From Photobacterium arenosum (lineage in GTDB: Bacteria > Pseudomonadota > Gammaproteobacteria > Enterobacterales > Vibrionaceae), in the NCBI RefSeq assembly GCF_014841115.1, contig NZ_JACYTP010000004.1:331004-395003 (forward strand): DNA of 64,000 bases, given 5' to 3'. Below are positions 46,001 to 53,567 of this stretch, in pieces (the stretch's first letter is position 1; every line of letters starts with the position of its first letter). The notes beneath the pieces were generated by a model that saw nothing but the letters and a program-made list of their open reading frames with translations, had not been told where the DNA came from and ran no database searches. The position numbers were made by a program, and so were the translations under genes.

Positions 46001-46542
46001 TGGGCGGTCAGCTGTCGCTGCGCTTTGAGTTTGATGGTGCGCAGGTCGATTCGTCTCGTGCCAGTGAGGTGCTGATGCTGTGGCAGGAGGAACTGCTGCA
46101 GGTGATCGCCGCCGATCCGCAGCAGGCATGGCCGCTGACCCCGTTCGAGGGAGCGACTCAGCCCCTGCCATATCAGGAGGCGAAAGTCCGGCCTGTGCAA
46201 GATCATCCTGCGCGGGGCGTGATTGCAACTGAAATGGCCGAGCTGGTCAGTGAGGCCTGGCAGCAGAGCACCCCGCTGCCAGTGATGCCGGATCATGACA
46301 ACTGGCATCAGCCTTTTTGCGTGCTGGGGATAGATTCTCTGGCGGCCATTACGCTGGTACAGCGCCTGAATCATGCGCTGAATATGCATGATGTGTCGGC
46401 GGTGGGTGTTACGCAGCCTGTGACCTTAGCCTTCCTGTATCAGCATGCCATAGCAGATGCGATGTGCCGGGCACTGAGTGCTGCCAGTTCAGAGCCGCTG
46501 GATCAGCAGTCCGAACAGGAGGTGGCGGATGTCAGCAACTAA
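40066..46542 (+). CDS. NRPS module 2-3 (dock-C-A-T-E-C-T)
   Basis: A 2158-residue synthetase. Residues about 1-57 resemble a TubC-type N-terminal docking domain (FLADLERKGVRLALNEKGQL). Domains in order: C1 (HHIISDG at 205-211), A (about 545-1030), T1 (S1070 in LGGDSI), epimerase (HHWVVDAVSW from 1257, plus VGWFTSTYP and FNYLGRQ), C2 (HHAVIDG at 1719-1725), T2 (S2091 in LGIDSL). The pocket reads roughly D-A-M-I-V-F-M-V-T-K, which I cannot match to a known code. The second residue should be D-configured. The third module has no A domain and no thioesterase follows T2, so loading must be in trans, probably by the next gene, and the release route is unknown. Confidence 0.92.
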   Translation: MTDMISFLADLERKGVRLALNEKGQLISQCSKQALTPQIGQQIRDNKDAIIRCLSARQAYEQPIPVQQAASGPLSFSQSGLWFIEQYEDNSHLYNMPVHFRLTGKLDVGALEYAFSALAQKHASLRTRFLRNSQGKGEQHIAPQTGLTVVHHDLSHLDKAAREQALLKMVEEDIYRPFDLEQGGLTRVELVRLGEEEHLLMLTQHHIISDGWSVKNMFADFKQAFLAYQNNQQQPVKPTAVNYIDYAHWLNSPAFRDYHEEFRPFWVERLKGIPEVHALPLDKPRPASHNNDGALVFSAISLPKWQQFQRLCQQNSSSYFIGLHAVFSLLMARLGGDKDVVIGTPLAYRERADIEDVVGFFVNTIVLRTQLDEHQSFADYLRYCREQDLAAFDHQLFRFESLSEAIGADRTTALNPIFQIMLVYQAKVDFNDLIPGCGAVEEPSPVLPAKTDLSLKVTELVDGVRLEWLYSKGVFEHQTVARFADMFLTLLDGILAAPLANVMQLPVVDEAHQASIAQALAGLPTRVDAPLLIHQQVSRHAAECPAQPAVTGFDRTLSYQELEQAANRLAHYLLVQQSHSEALPAEHKIGVVASRTTQYAVAALAAWKAGMSYVPLDPAYPSARLQHLVDDAQLTLIIAPDAQFAESHGALTGGKVINVTETSVAEPLSLLPETPPAVTVGADDLAYVIYTSGSTGLPKGVEVEHGAFVNVLTDHTARLTLSADSVMFNPMSLAFDAGNMTAILPLFAGSQLVLGEPDDTLLDQAEAHGATHMISSTALFAAMAPRPLSSLNIVAFGGEACPATLAASWQGKLRLLNMYGPTEFTVTALVKELQPGEPVTIGHPVKNTQALILDAQGQLCPVGVAGELCLTGLGLARGYLNQPDLTAKVFVTVEIAGQSVRCYRTGDKARWLNNGEVEYLGRMDQQVKLRGYRIELAEIESQIAKVAPQLHQVRVIVAGEGAQRQLVAYATAETSSAVAQQQPDPGQILSAAARILPEYMVPAELLVLDELPLTVNGKLDISRLPARQRVTGEGAQPETETEAQVLAIWREVLNTELGVEDDFFRLGGDSILSIQLNTRLRDAGFACTVKDVFEAKTVRKLCRTLAAHAETERAVDAEQGQLSGTFDLHPIQRWFDAQPFARPAHWNQAVVLAIPDLDTARLTDIMTRLLAHHDALRLRVTEEDGVRRQRYQAAVTVPELTELDAAAMTQDELYDALTALQSQFDLENGPVMAWARIRHLPGEEGATSQTGLFVALHHWVVDAVSWRILADDLQRLSQGLPLADKTSSYRQWGEALKDYADNHPAQFDYWHSELESARNGAGSALPATRNKDKDGNVIPSQAMLQLDQAETDRLVGPANTAFSTEVRDLLLSALSVTLNALGWGEQSTVMLEGHGREEIGAQLDVSRTVGWFTSTYPCTVAVQPSLAETIKQAKEALRQIPDNGVGFNALRCYHPQGEQLTFSPVVFNYLGRQTQKQGQQAELWRPLPVIPGQTASPLNPGAELLSLHGGIYDGQLTLRQVGVLDQALSEQFMTAFKANLLAMIHYCEQHAESHGRQSTPSDYPLVSLTQPELDRLSKRFEIEALLPASSLQQSMFAHQQRCPDDEAYLLQTPIRYRQLLDLARYQQAWQAVVAAYPALRTVLSGPYRAGNQLIQVVQRQLVLPFEVVDLTGEDDAEALIAEYCQYDRQRGMALDGDALLRVRCFRLDDEDIRVIFSCHHAVIDGWSGPRLFAALHQAYEALADHNSDDLAALLPVDQAYLAHAEYAKSSQPETAAFWAGKALATAQADDLSLLFGPDFASSPLQQQPEIVKTVLSAQDQATLQHFARQVGVTHSTVAQFAWHRLVARLTGQPSKTTTIVGNVVPGRDASVAGIAASVGLYINTLPLIIHWQDGDSLASQLTQLQGEAMALNQHATQSLMALQAGRSRLFDSVFVYENYPRAEGNANRQSETADGRLRPEFGPAFEKVEIPLSLIVNEVGGQLSLRFEFDGAQVDSSRASEVLMLWQEELLQVIAADPQQAWPLTPFEGATQPLPYQEAKVRPVQDHPARGVIATEMAELVSEAWQQSTPLPVMPDHDNWHQPFCVLGIDSLAAITLVQRLNHALNMHDVSAVGVTQPVTLAFLYQHAIADAMCRALSAASSEPLDQQSEQEVADVSN

Positions 46543-48094
46543 TCATCGGGCCAAGTTTCGGGCTGAGCTTCGGGCTGAGCTCCGGGCAGAGACTGCGCCG
46601 GACTTAGCGCCTATGCTGGAGGCCGCCCTGATTGAGGCGGCCGAATCCGGCCGGGTGGCGATTGACTTTGGCGAGCAGTCGATAAGCTATCGTCAATTGC
46701 TGGCAGCAGTCAGCCGGGTTCAGCAGCAGCTGAATCAGGCAGGGCTGCAGCCGGGCAATCGGGTGGGGATTCATGTAGAGCGCTCGCCGGCACTGATCGC
46801 AACTTTGCTGGCCTGCCTGTTTTCCGGCGTGGCTTTTGTGCTGCTGGATCCGCTGTTTCCGGCCGGACGGCTGAGAGACATTGCTGAGGAAGCGCAGTTG
46901 GATGCGGTGCTGGAGACGGGCGGGGATGCTTCCGCGCCAATCGGCTTTTGCTGCCCGGTGCTGTCTGTGGAACCTGAAGGCGAATGGCCGTTGCTGGCGG
47001 GCAATGCGGCGCCAATGTGTTCGCCCTTGCTGCGTCCGCACACTACGGCCTACATGATGTTCACCTCAGGCTCGACCGGCAAGCCGAAAGGGGTAGTGAT
47101 CAGCCATCAGGCGCTGTCGACTTTTCTTTGTGCGGCGCTAGCTAGGCTGAATCTGGATGCCGGTTGTCACTGGCTGCTGATCACCACAATCGCTTTTGAT
47201 ATCTCGATGCTGGAGATTTTTGCGCCCTTACTGGTGGGCGGGCGTTTGCGGCTCACCAGCAGCGAAGAGCATAAAGATCCCCATGCCGTTGCCGCCATCT
47301 TAGCGCGCTATCCCTCGGTCAATACCCTTCAGGCCACGCCGACCTTCTGGCGGATGCTGGTCAATACCGGCTGGCAGGGCCAGACCGGGCTGACCGCACT
47401 GACAGGCGGTGAAGCCTTGGATGGCGGGCTGGCGCAGCAGTTGCTGTCGCGCTGTGCGGAGCTGTGGAACTGCTATGGCCCGACGGAAGCGACGGTCTGG
47501 TCACTGATGTCACAGGTGCAGCCGGATCAGCCGATCACTATCGGCCGCAGTCTGGCCGGTTATGGGCACCTGGTGCTGGATGACAATGATCAGCCGGTGG
47601 CTGTGGGCCAGGAAGGGGAACTGTGTATTTATGGCGATGCGCTCAGTGACGGTTACTGGCAAAGGGCGGATCTGACCGCACGCCAGTTCATCACCCGCAG
47701 TGATGGCCTGCGTTATTACCGCACCGGGGATCACGTCCGGCGGCTGGCGGATGACAGCTATCAGTATTTTGGCCGCCTGGACGGTCAGGTCAAACTGCGA
47801 GGCTACCGGATCGAGCTGGGTGAGATTGAAGCGCGCCTGCGCGGGTTAGCCGCCGTCAGGGATGCCGCGGTCACACTGGAAGGAGAAGGTGAGCAGGCAA
47901 CTCTGGTCGCGTATCTGGAACAGGGGGAGCGCAGTGGGAACAGCGGTTCGCCGGAGATGACCCGCCTGCAACTGCGCAAGGCTCTGTCTGCCCATCTGCC
48001 CGGTTATATGATCCCTGGACGTTTTGTCTGGCTGGCCCGCCTGCCGACAACTGCCAGCGGAAAAGTGGATCGCAAGCAGCTTGCTGTCGGTTAA
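46529..48094 (+). CDS. Free-standing NRPS adenylation enzyme
   Basis: A 521-residue stand-alone adenylation domain with FTSGSTGKPKG, IAFDISMLEIF, NCYGPTEATVW, YRTGDHV and TASGKVDRK, and no carrier domain. Strong AGGAGG six bases before ATG 46529; it overlaps the NRPS end by 14 bases, so the two are coupled. The pocket reads about D-I-L-Q-A-T-C-V-W-K, which partly matches the glycine code (DILQLGLIWK). It probably loads T2 of the preceding NRPS. The N-terminus has a short tandem repeat of RAEL (FRAELRAELRAET). Confidence 0.88.
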   Translation: MSATNHRAKFRAELRAELRAETAPDLAPMLEAALIEAAESGRVAIDFGEQSISYRQLLAAVSRVQQQLNQAGLQPGNRVGIHVERSPALIATLLACLFSGVAFVLLDPLFPAGRLRDIAEEAQLDAVLETGGDASAPIGFCCPVLSVEPEGEWPLLAGNAAPMCSPLLRPHTTAYMMFTSGSTGKPKGVVISHQALSTFLCAALARLNLDAGCHWLLITTIAFDISMLEIFAPLLVGGRLRLTSSEEHKDPHAVAAILARYPSVNTLQATPTFWRMLVNTGWQGQTGLTALTGGEALDGGLAQQLLSRCAELWNCYGPTEATVWSLMSQVQPDQPITIGRSLAGYGHLVLDDNDQPVAVGQEGELCIYGDALSDGYWQRADLTARQFITRSDGLRYYRTGDHVRRLADDSYQYFGRLDGQVKLRGYRIELGEIEARLRGLAAVRDAAVTLEGEGEQATLVAYLEQGERSGNSGSPEMTRLQLRKALSAHLPGYMIPGRFVWLARLPTTASGKVDRKQLAVG

Positions 48095-48114
48095 TCCGGC
48101 CTGTGGTCACAACG

Positions 48115-48150
48115 AAAAAAACCGCCAGATTGACGTCTGGCGGTTTTTTC
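48115..48150. terminator. Bidirectional terminator between convergent operons
   Basis: ACCGCCAGA and TCTGGCGGT form a 9-bp stem with loop TTGACG, flanked by A6 on the left and T6 on the right, so it can stop transcription in either direction. Confidence 0.9.
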
Positions 48151-48222
48151 ATGGCTGCGCTTTTTTATAGAAGCGCTTTTTATTGGTTGCGCTGTTCATG
48201 ACAGCGCTGGCTCTGTGAGAGT

Positions 48223-49158
48223 TTACTGCGTCAGCGGCCGGGCATCCGGGGTATTGACCAGTCTGGCGATGTCATCCATCACTTTCAGCGCGGCCAGCGG
48301 GCCGCCAACTGAGGTCCACAGCGAGCCGTCAACCGGAGCAAAGCGGCCGGATTCAATAGCGCTCAGCTGGTGGAATGCCGGGGTGTTCTCGGCCTGTTTC
48401 ATCGCTTCAACCGCTTCGCCTGAGGTGCTCAGAGTGCCGATAACCATCCAGTCGCCGTCCAGCACAGCCAGGGCTTCCAGACTCAGCGACATAGAGTGGG
48501 TATGCCCCGGATCCTGCTGGTTGGCCGGGCGTTTCATGCCAACATCGGTGATTACCTGGCTGGCAAAAGAGTCACGGAACATGTAAGCCGGGCCTTTCGG
48601 GTTCCAGCGCACCACGCTGATGGTCTGGCCCAGCTTGTCACCAATCGCTTGTTTGGTTTTTTCCGCATGGGCCTGGTAACGCGCCATAAAGGCATCGGCA
48701 TCGGCCTGACGGTTCAGGATATTGGCGGTGCGTTTAAACACACTTTTCCAGTTTTCGCCGTAGTTGAAGGTGACCACAGTCGGGGCGATTTCGCCCAGCA
48801 GTTCAATCACTTCCGGGCGGTTTGGCGCCGTCAGGATCAGATCCGGCTCCAGCTCAAGAATAGTTTCCAGATTCGGACGGGACAGATCACCGACGACCTG
48901 AATCTCGCCGTTAATGGCCGGGGTCAGATAACGGGGCAGGGTTTGCTGGCCGCGGCCATTGACTGTGCCGATCGGGGTCATGCCCAGCGCCAGCGCGGTA
49001 TCCAGATCGATCTCGCTGAGGGTAATGACGCGTTTCGGGTGCGCCGGGACTGTGACTTTCTCACCCAGCGCATTTTCTATGGTGCGGGTATCGGCAGCAC
49101 TGGCTTGGCTTGCCATGCAGAACAGGGCCAGGGCCGTAAAGAGGCTTAGTCGCAACAT
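48223..49158 (-). CDS. Periplasmic iron-siderophore-binding protein
   Basis: The substrate-binding subunit of a class III iron-siderophore ABC importer (FepB/FhuD-like). The start ATG 49158 follows AAGGAG at four bases and gives a signal peptide (MLRLSLFTALALFCMASQAS) with cleavage after ASA. The body shows the TROLL-type motifs HPKRVITLSEIDLDTALALG, PNLETILELEPDLIL and SLSLEALAVLDGDWM. It is divergent from the two permease genes, with a Fur-box-like site in between. Confidence 0.9.
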   Translation of the reverse strand: MLRLSLFTALALFCMASQASAADTRTIENALGEKVTVPAHPKRVITLSEIDLDTALALGMTPIGTVNGRGQQTLPRYLTPAINGEIQVVGDLSRPNLETILELEPDLILTAPNRPEVIELLGEIAPTVVTFNYGENWKSVFKRTANILNRQADADAFMARYQAHAEKTKQAIGDKLGQTISVVRWNPKGPAYMFRDSFASQVITDVGMKRPANQQDPGHTHSMSLSLEALAVLDGDWMVIGTLSTSGEAVEAMKQAENTPAFHQLSAIESGRFAPVDGSLWTSVGGPLAALKVMDDIARLVNTPDARPLTQ

Positions 49159-49222
49159 AATGCTCCTTATTATGTGTATCAATAAGTTGAATGAAGAGCT
49201 CGAAATTGTACTTGATAAAGAT

Positions 49223-49241
49223 ATTGAGAACTATTTTTATT
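49223..49241. promoter_or_regulatory. Fur box between binding protein and permease genes
   Basis: ATTGAGAACTATTTTTATT agrees with the extended Fur consensus AATGAGAATNATTNTCATT except at three positions. It lies between the divergent start codons and could control both directions. Confidence 0.6.
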
Positions 49242-49310
49242 TAATGCTGTTCTCTGAAAAGACGGATTGATATCATGCTCAGCTTCGTTGTTATACATGG
49301 AGTTGCAAGC

Positions 49311-50321
49311 GTGTCGAAACTTCACCTCGTCTGGTTGGCAGCAGGCGTGTTCAGTGTCTGTTTTTTTTCTGTGATGTCTATGTCGGTCGGTGCCGGGGAG
49401 TACGGTGCAGCAGAAGCGCTGGCCTACTATTTCTCTGCCATTGTTCCGTCTGAACACATGACCATGGTGATGGATACCCTGCGCTTGCCGCGCACTCTGT
49501 GCGCCCTGATGGTCGGTGTCAGCTTGTCACTGGCCGCTTCATTATTACAAAGTGCCACCCGTAACCCGCTGGCCGAGCCGGGCTTGCTGGGCGTCAATGC
49601 CGGCGCTGTGCTGGGGCTGGTCACCGGCCTGACCTATTTTGGCGTTGAATCCGCCCAGGGCTATCTGGTCTGGTCCGGACTGGGGGCGTTGGCCGGTAAT
49701 ATAGTAGTGCTGCTGGTCGGCCATGTGATGGGCAAGTCCAGCCCGCTCAAACTGATTCTGGTCGGGGTAGCGATGAACGCGACCTTCGGCGGTTTATCCA
49801 ATTATATTTTGCTGTCGAACCAGGTGGTGCTGGATCAGTTCCGCTTCTGGAATCTGGGTTCGCTGGCCGCGGCCGATATGACGGCGATGGCGCTGATATC
49901 GCCCTTTCTGCTGGCTGCCATAGTGCTGACCTTTCTGCTGGCCCGCCAGCTCACCATGATGCAGCTCGGGGAGCAGCAGGCCCGCTCGCTTGGTATTAAT
50001 ACCCACTGGGTGCGCATCGGCGTGCTGCTGGCCTCGACCCTGTTCACCGCCTGTGCCATTTCTGTCGCCGGGCCGATCAGTTTTGTCGGTTTCCTGGCGG
50101 CCTATTGCGCCCGTATGGTCGAGCCGGTACGTCTGTCTCTGCAGGTCATTTTCTCGGCGCTGTTCGGCGTCTGTTTTATTCTGATCGCCGATATCCTGGC
50201 CCGCTGGATGATCCAGCCTTATGAAATGCCCAACGGGGTATTGCTGGCCATGATAGGGGCGCCTGTGCTGATTGGCGTGGTCCGGCGTGGCGGTTTCCGC
50301 TCGCTGCTGGCGGTGAAGTAG
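49311..50321 (+). CDS. FecCD-type siderophore permease 1
   Basis: An inner membrane permease of the FecCD family (about nine to ten helices). Typical motifs are RLPRTLCALMVGVSLSLAAS, QSATRNPLAEPGLLGVNAGA and the ABC-contact loop QQARSLGINTH, followed by SVAGPISFVGFLA. GTG 49311 with GGAG eight bases upstream is preferred; an in-frame ATG at 49275 lacks a ribosome site. It forms a permease heterodimer with the next gene product. Confidence 0.9.
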   Translation: MSKLHLVWLAAGVFSVCFFSVMSMSVGAGEYGAAEALAYYFSAIVPSEHMTMVMDTLRLPRTLCALMVGVSLSLAASLLQSATRNPLAEPGLLGVNAGAVLGLVTGLTYFGVESAQGYLVWSGLGALAGNIVVLLVGHVMGKSSPLKLILVGVAMNATFGGLSNYILLSNQVVLDQFRFWNLGSLAAADMTAMALISPFLLAAIVLTFLLARQLTMMQLGEQQARSLGINTHWVRIGVLLASTLFTACAISVAGPISFVGFLAAYCARMVEPVRLSLQVIFSALFGVCFILIADILARWMIQPYEMPNGVLLAMIGAPVLIGVVRRGGFRSLLAVK

Positions 50322-50329
50322 GAGCCTGA

Positions 50330-51445
50330 ATGATGGACAAAAGTATGTCGCAGCACATCACTGCCAGTGAGCGACCAGCGGCCTCGTTTACCCCAGCTCC
50401 ACCGGCACGGCATATCCCGTACGGCAAGTGGTTGTGGCAGTTCGGCAACAAGACCCTGCTGGTGGAGCGCCGGGCTGTGCTGTTAGGTGCGCTGCTGATG
50501 CTGGCGCTGGTAGCGATGAGCCTGCTGGCGGTCAGTATCGGCTCGGCCAAACTGACGCCCTGGTTGGCACTCAAAGCCTTGTTCGGTGAATCGACTCGGA
50601 TGGTCGAGATCATGGTGTTTAAAATTCGTCTGCCCCGGGTGGTGGCCGTGTTGGTCGCAGGTGCGGCGATGGGGCTGTCGGGTTGTATGATCCAGACGCT
50701 GGTGCGCAACCGGCTGGCGACCCCGGATATGGTGGGGGTCAATGAAGGGGCCACGCTGGCGATCACCTTTTTTACCTTATACCTCACGCTGGGTTCCTGG
50801 CCCTGGTGGGCGGCGCCGCTGGGTGCCGTGGTGGCGGCTGTGATGCTGTATATGCTGTGCCGCAATCCCGGCGAGCAGGGCTATCTGTTTGTGGTGATCG
50901 GGATTGGGGTCTCAGAGCTGATGCGCGCGGTGGGCGAGTTTCTGATGTCGACCGAATCTATCGTGCATGTCAGCAGCGTGTATTTCTGGACCATGGGCAA
51001 CTTTGTCGGTCAGGGCTACAGCGTCAGTCTGCCGGTGGCCGGATTGCTGCTGTTACTCAGTCCGGCGGTGATTTACTTCTCCCGCCAGCTGGATGTGCTG
51101 CGGCTGGGGCTGCCGACCGCCCAGAGCCTGGGCGTCAACGTCAGCCGGGTGCAGGTGGCGATTCTGATGCTGGCGATCCTGATCGCCGCGCTGGGAACCG
51201 CCATTGGCGGCCCAGTGGTGTTTATCGCCATGGCCGCTCCCATTATCGCGACTTTCCTGCTCAGGGGACGTATCGTGCCACTGTGGACCGCCGCCATGCT
51301 GGGGGCACTGTTACTCCTGCTGAGCGATACCCTGGTCCGGGTACTGGCCGATCCTCACGAAGTGGCCACCGGGATCATGACCCGCATTCTGGGTGGCATC
51401 ATGCTATTTATATTTCTACTGCGAGATAAAGGACAGGCAGACTAA
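50330..51445 (+). CDS. FecCD-type siderophore permease 2
   Basis: A second FecCD permease, 371 residues, with an unusual hydrophilic N-terminal extension of about 50 residues before the first helix. It shows RLPRVVAVLVAGAAMGLSGC, QTLVRNRLATPDMVGVNEGA, TAQSLGVNVS and GGPVVFIAMAAP. GGAG lies five bases before the ATG. Pairs with permease 1 in the importer. Confidence 0.9.
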   Translation: MMDKSMSQHITASERPAASFTPAPPARHIPYGKWLWQFGNKTLLVERRAVLLGALLMLALVAMSLLAVSIGSAKLTPWLALKALFGESTRMVEIMVFKIRLPRVVAVLVAGAAMGLSGCMIQTLVRNRLATPDMVGVNEGATLAITFFTLYLTLGSWPWWAAPLGAVVAAVMLYMLCRNPGEQGYLFVVIGIGVSELMRAVGEFLMSTESIVHVSSVYFWTMGNFVGQGYSVSLPVAGLLLLLSPAVIYFSRQLDVLRLGLPTAQSLGVNVSRVQVAILMLAILIAALGTAIGGPVVFIAMAAPIIATFLLRGRIVPLWTAAMLGALLLLLSDTLVRVLADPHEVATGIMTRILGGIMLFIFLLRDKGQAD

Positions 51446-52245
51446 TGACAGCATTATCGATGACAGGCGTAGGGTTTTCCTACGAGAGTAAGACCGTCCT
51501 TAAGGATGTCTCATTTGGTCTCGGCAAAGGTAAGCTGGTTGGCATAGTCGGCCCGAACGGCGGCGGTAAATCGACGCTGCTCAAGATGATGGCCAAGCAG
51601 CTGGCCCCGCAGCAGGGCGAGATCACCCTCAACGGTACATCGCTGGCGGATTACTCAATGAAAGCGCTGGCCAGAGCGCTGGCTTTTCTGCCGCAGCAGC
51701 CGATCAGCCCGGCCGGGATCACGGTGGAACAACTGGTGCAGTATGGTCGTCATCCCCATCAGGGCTGGTTCAGCCAGTGGAGCGACGAAGATGCCGCTCA
51801 GGTCGCCAAAGCCATTCAGTGGATGAAACTGGACGATTTGCTGCAGCAACCTGTGGCCAGTTTGTCCGGCGGTCAGCGTCAGCGCGCCTGGCTGGCGATG
51901 ATCCTGGCGCAGGATACTGATGTGATTTTGCTCGATGAGCCGACCAGCGCGCTGGATATCGGCCATCAGATCGAAGTGATGGAAAGCATCAGTCAGATGG
52001 TGGCAATGGGTAAAACCGTGGTGCTGGTGATACACGACCTGGCGGCGGCCGCGCGTTACTGCGATGAGCTGGTGGCGATTGGTGAGCAGGGCGTGGTGGC
52101 GGCAGGGCCGGTCGCCGAGGTGATTACCAAGCCGATGATCGACAAGCTGTACAATACCCATGTCGATATTCTCAAAGCGCCGTTTGATGATGCGCCTGTG
52201 ATTGTGCCGCGCCGTCAGGCAGACTGGCAGCAGATCGCGGGCTAG
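51445..52245 (+). CDS. Siderophore ABC importer ATPase
   Basis: The 266-residue cytoplasmic ATPase of the ferric-siderophore importer (FepC/FecE-like). Walker A GPNGGGKST, signature LSGGQRQRAWLAM and Walker B DVILLDEPTSALD are all intact, with the switch His in VIHDLAAAARYCD. The ATG overlaps the permease stop by one base. Confidence 0.94.
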   Translation: MTALSMTGVGFSYESKTVLKDVSFGLGKGKLVGIVGPNGGGKSTLLKMMAKQLAPQQGEITLNGTSLADYSMKALARALAFLPQQPISPAGITVEQLVQYGRHPHQGWFSQWSDEDAAQVAKAIQWMKLDDLLQQPVASLSGGQRQRAWLAMILAQDTDVILLDEPTSALDIGHQIEVMESISQMVAMGKTVVLVIHDLAAAARYCDELVAIGEQGVVAAGPVAEVITKPMIDKLYNTHVDILKAPFDDAPVIVPRRQADWQQIAG

Positions 52246-52270
52246 CAGCAGCCTGTTGTACAGTCAAAAA

Positions 52271-52321
52271 AGTTACGCAGTCCAAATAGTTGCGTAGTCC
52301 CAAGAGTTACGCAGTCTAAAA
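52271..52321. repeat. Three tandem 17-bp units
   Basis: AGTTACGCAGTCCAAAT, AGTTGCGTAGTCCCAAG and AGTTACGCAGTCTAAAA follow one another directly between the ATPase stop and its terminator. Copies differ at three to five positions. Function unknown. Confidence 0.75.
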
Positions 52322-52324
52322 AGA

Positions 52325-52351
52325 AGCCAGCCTGAAACGGCTGGCTTTTTG
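52325..52351 (+). terminator. Rho-independent terminator of the importer operon
   Basis: AGCCAGCC and GGCTGGCT form an 8-bp stem with loop TGAAAC, followed by five T. Confidence 0.88.
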
Positions 52352-52397
52352 TTGTCACCCCTAAACCACCGCCTGTAGCGGATGTGACCGTTCAGAT

Positions 52398-53477
52398 TTA
52401 CCCTTCATTGGCCGCTAACCGGGTCTGATGTCCCTGACGGCGCTCTTCGACAGCGCTGGCCAGCATCGACAACAGGGCTTCGGTATCGTCCCAGCCGAGA
52501 CAGGCATCGGTGATGGACTGACCATAGGTCATGTCCTCTGAGATCTCCTGCCGCCCTTCCACCAGAAAGCTTTCCGCCATGATAGCGTTAATGGCATGGT
52601 TGCCGTTGCCAATCTGACGGCACAGCTCTTCGGCCACCAGCAGCTGGCGCCGGAACTGCTTCAGGCTGTTGCCATGGCTGCAGTCGACCATCACCCCTGT
52701 GGTGATCCCTTTGGCCTCCAACTGCTGCAGGGCATGGTGAATATCTTCTTCGCTGTAGTTCGGCGCTTTACCGCCGCGTAGGATCAGGTGGCAGTCCGGA
52801 TTGCCTGCACTGTTAACGGCATAAAGCTGCCCGTCCTGACCTGTGGTGGTGTACAGGTGCGGGTGGCGGCTGGCAATGATGGCATCCATCGCCACACTGA
52901 CATTACCGTCGGTGCCGTTTTTAAACCCGACCGGGCACGGCAGGCCGGAAGTCTGCTGACGGTGCGGCTGGGACTCAGTGGTTCTGGCACCTATGGCGCC
53001 CCAGCTCATCAGATCGGCCAGATAGGTAAAACTGGTGGTATCAAGAAATTCGGTGGCGGCCGGCAGACCCAGTGCGTTAATGCGGATCAGCAACTCTCTG
53101 GCCTGCTGCAGGCCTTTGCCGATTTGATCGCTGCCATCCAGATCCGGGTCAAACAGCATGCCTTTCCAGCCGACTGTGGTGCGCGGCTTTTCAAAATAGG
53201 TGCGCATCACCACCACCAGCTGATCCTGATAGCGCTCGGCGTAACGGGCCAGTTGCTCAGCATATTCTATGGCCGCGTCCGGATCATGAATCGAACACGG
53301 GCCGATGACGACCAGCAGCCGGTCGTCCTGGCCGTGTAAAATCTCTCTGATGGTGCTGCGCGAGTGTGCGATATGCTCGGTCAGTGCGGCCGGGCAGGGG
53401 ATCGCTGTTGCCAGTGCCGCCGGTGTGGGTAGTGCCTGCCATGAATGGGCGCGGATCACTGAAGGGTCAATAGCCAT
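52398..53477 (-). CDS. DAHP synthase (type I), siderophore-associated
   Basis: 3-Deoxy-D-arabino-heptulosonate 7-phosphate synthase, first enzyme of the shikimate pathway, 359 residues. The LLVVIGPCSIHDPDAAIEYA, MRTYFEKPRTTVGWKG and VDCSHGNSLK motifs identify the AroF/G/H type. ATG 53477 with AGGAAA is preferred. Its place inside a catechol siderophore locus, like VabG in vanchrobactin clusters, suggests a dedicated supply of chorismate for DHB under iron starvation. Which aromatic amino acid, if any, inhibits it cannot be told. Confidence 0.92.
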   Translation of the reverse strand: MAIDPSVIRAHSWQALPTPAALATAIPCPAALTEHIAHSRSTIREILHGQDDRLLVVIGPCSIHDPDAAIEYAEQLARYAERYQDQLVVVMRTYFEKPRTTVGWKGMLFDPDLDGSDQIGKGLQQARELLIRINALGLPAATEFLDTTSFTYLADLMSWGAIGARTTESQPHRQQTSGLPCPVGFKNGTDGNVSVAMDAIIASRHPHLYTTTGQDGQLYAVNSAGNPDCHLILRGGKAPNYSEEDIHHALQQLEAKGITTGVMVDCSHGNSLKQFRRQLLVAEELCRQIGNGNHAINAIMAESFLVEGRQEISEDMTYGQSITDACLGWDDTEALLSMLASAVEERRQGHQTRLAANEG

Positions 53478-53567
53478 TGTTGTTTCCTTTGTTGTCATCG
53501 GGAGATGACATCACTCTTGTGCTTCAAGTGCCCATACAGGCAAATGCCGGTTCGATCTGGATTATTA

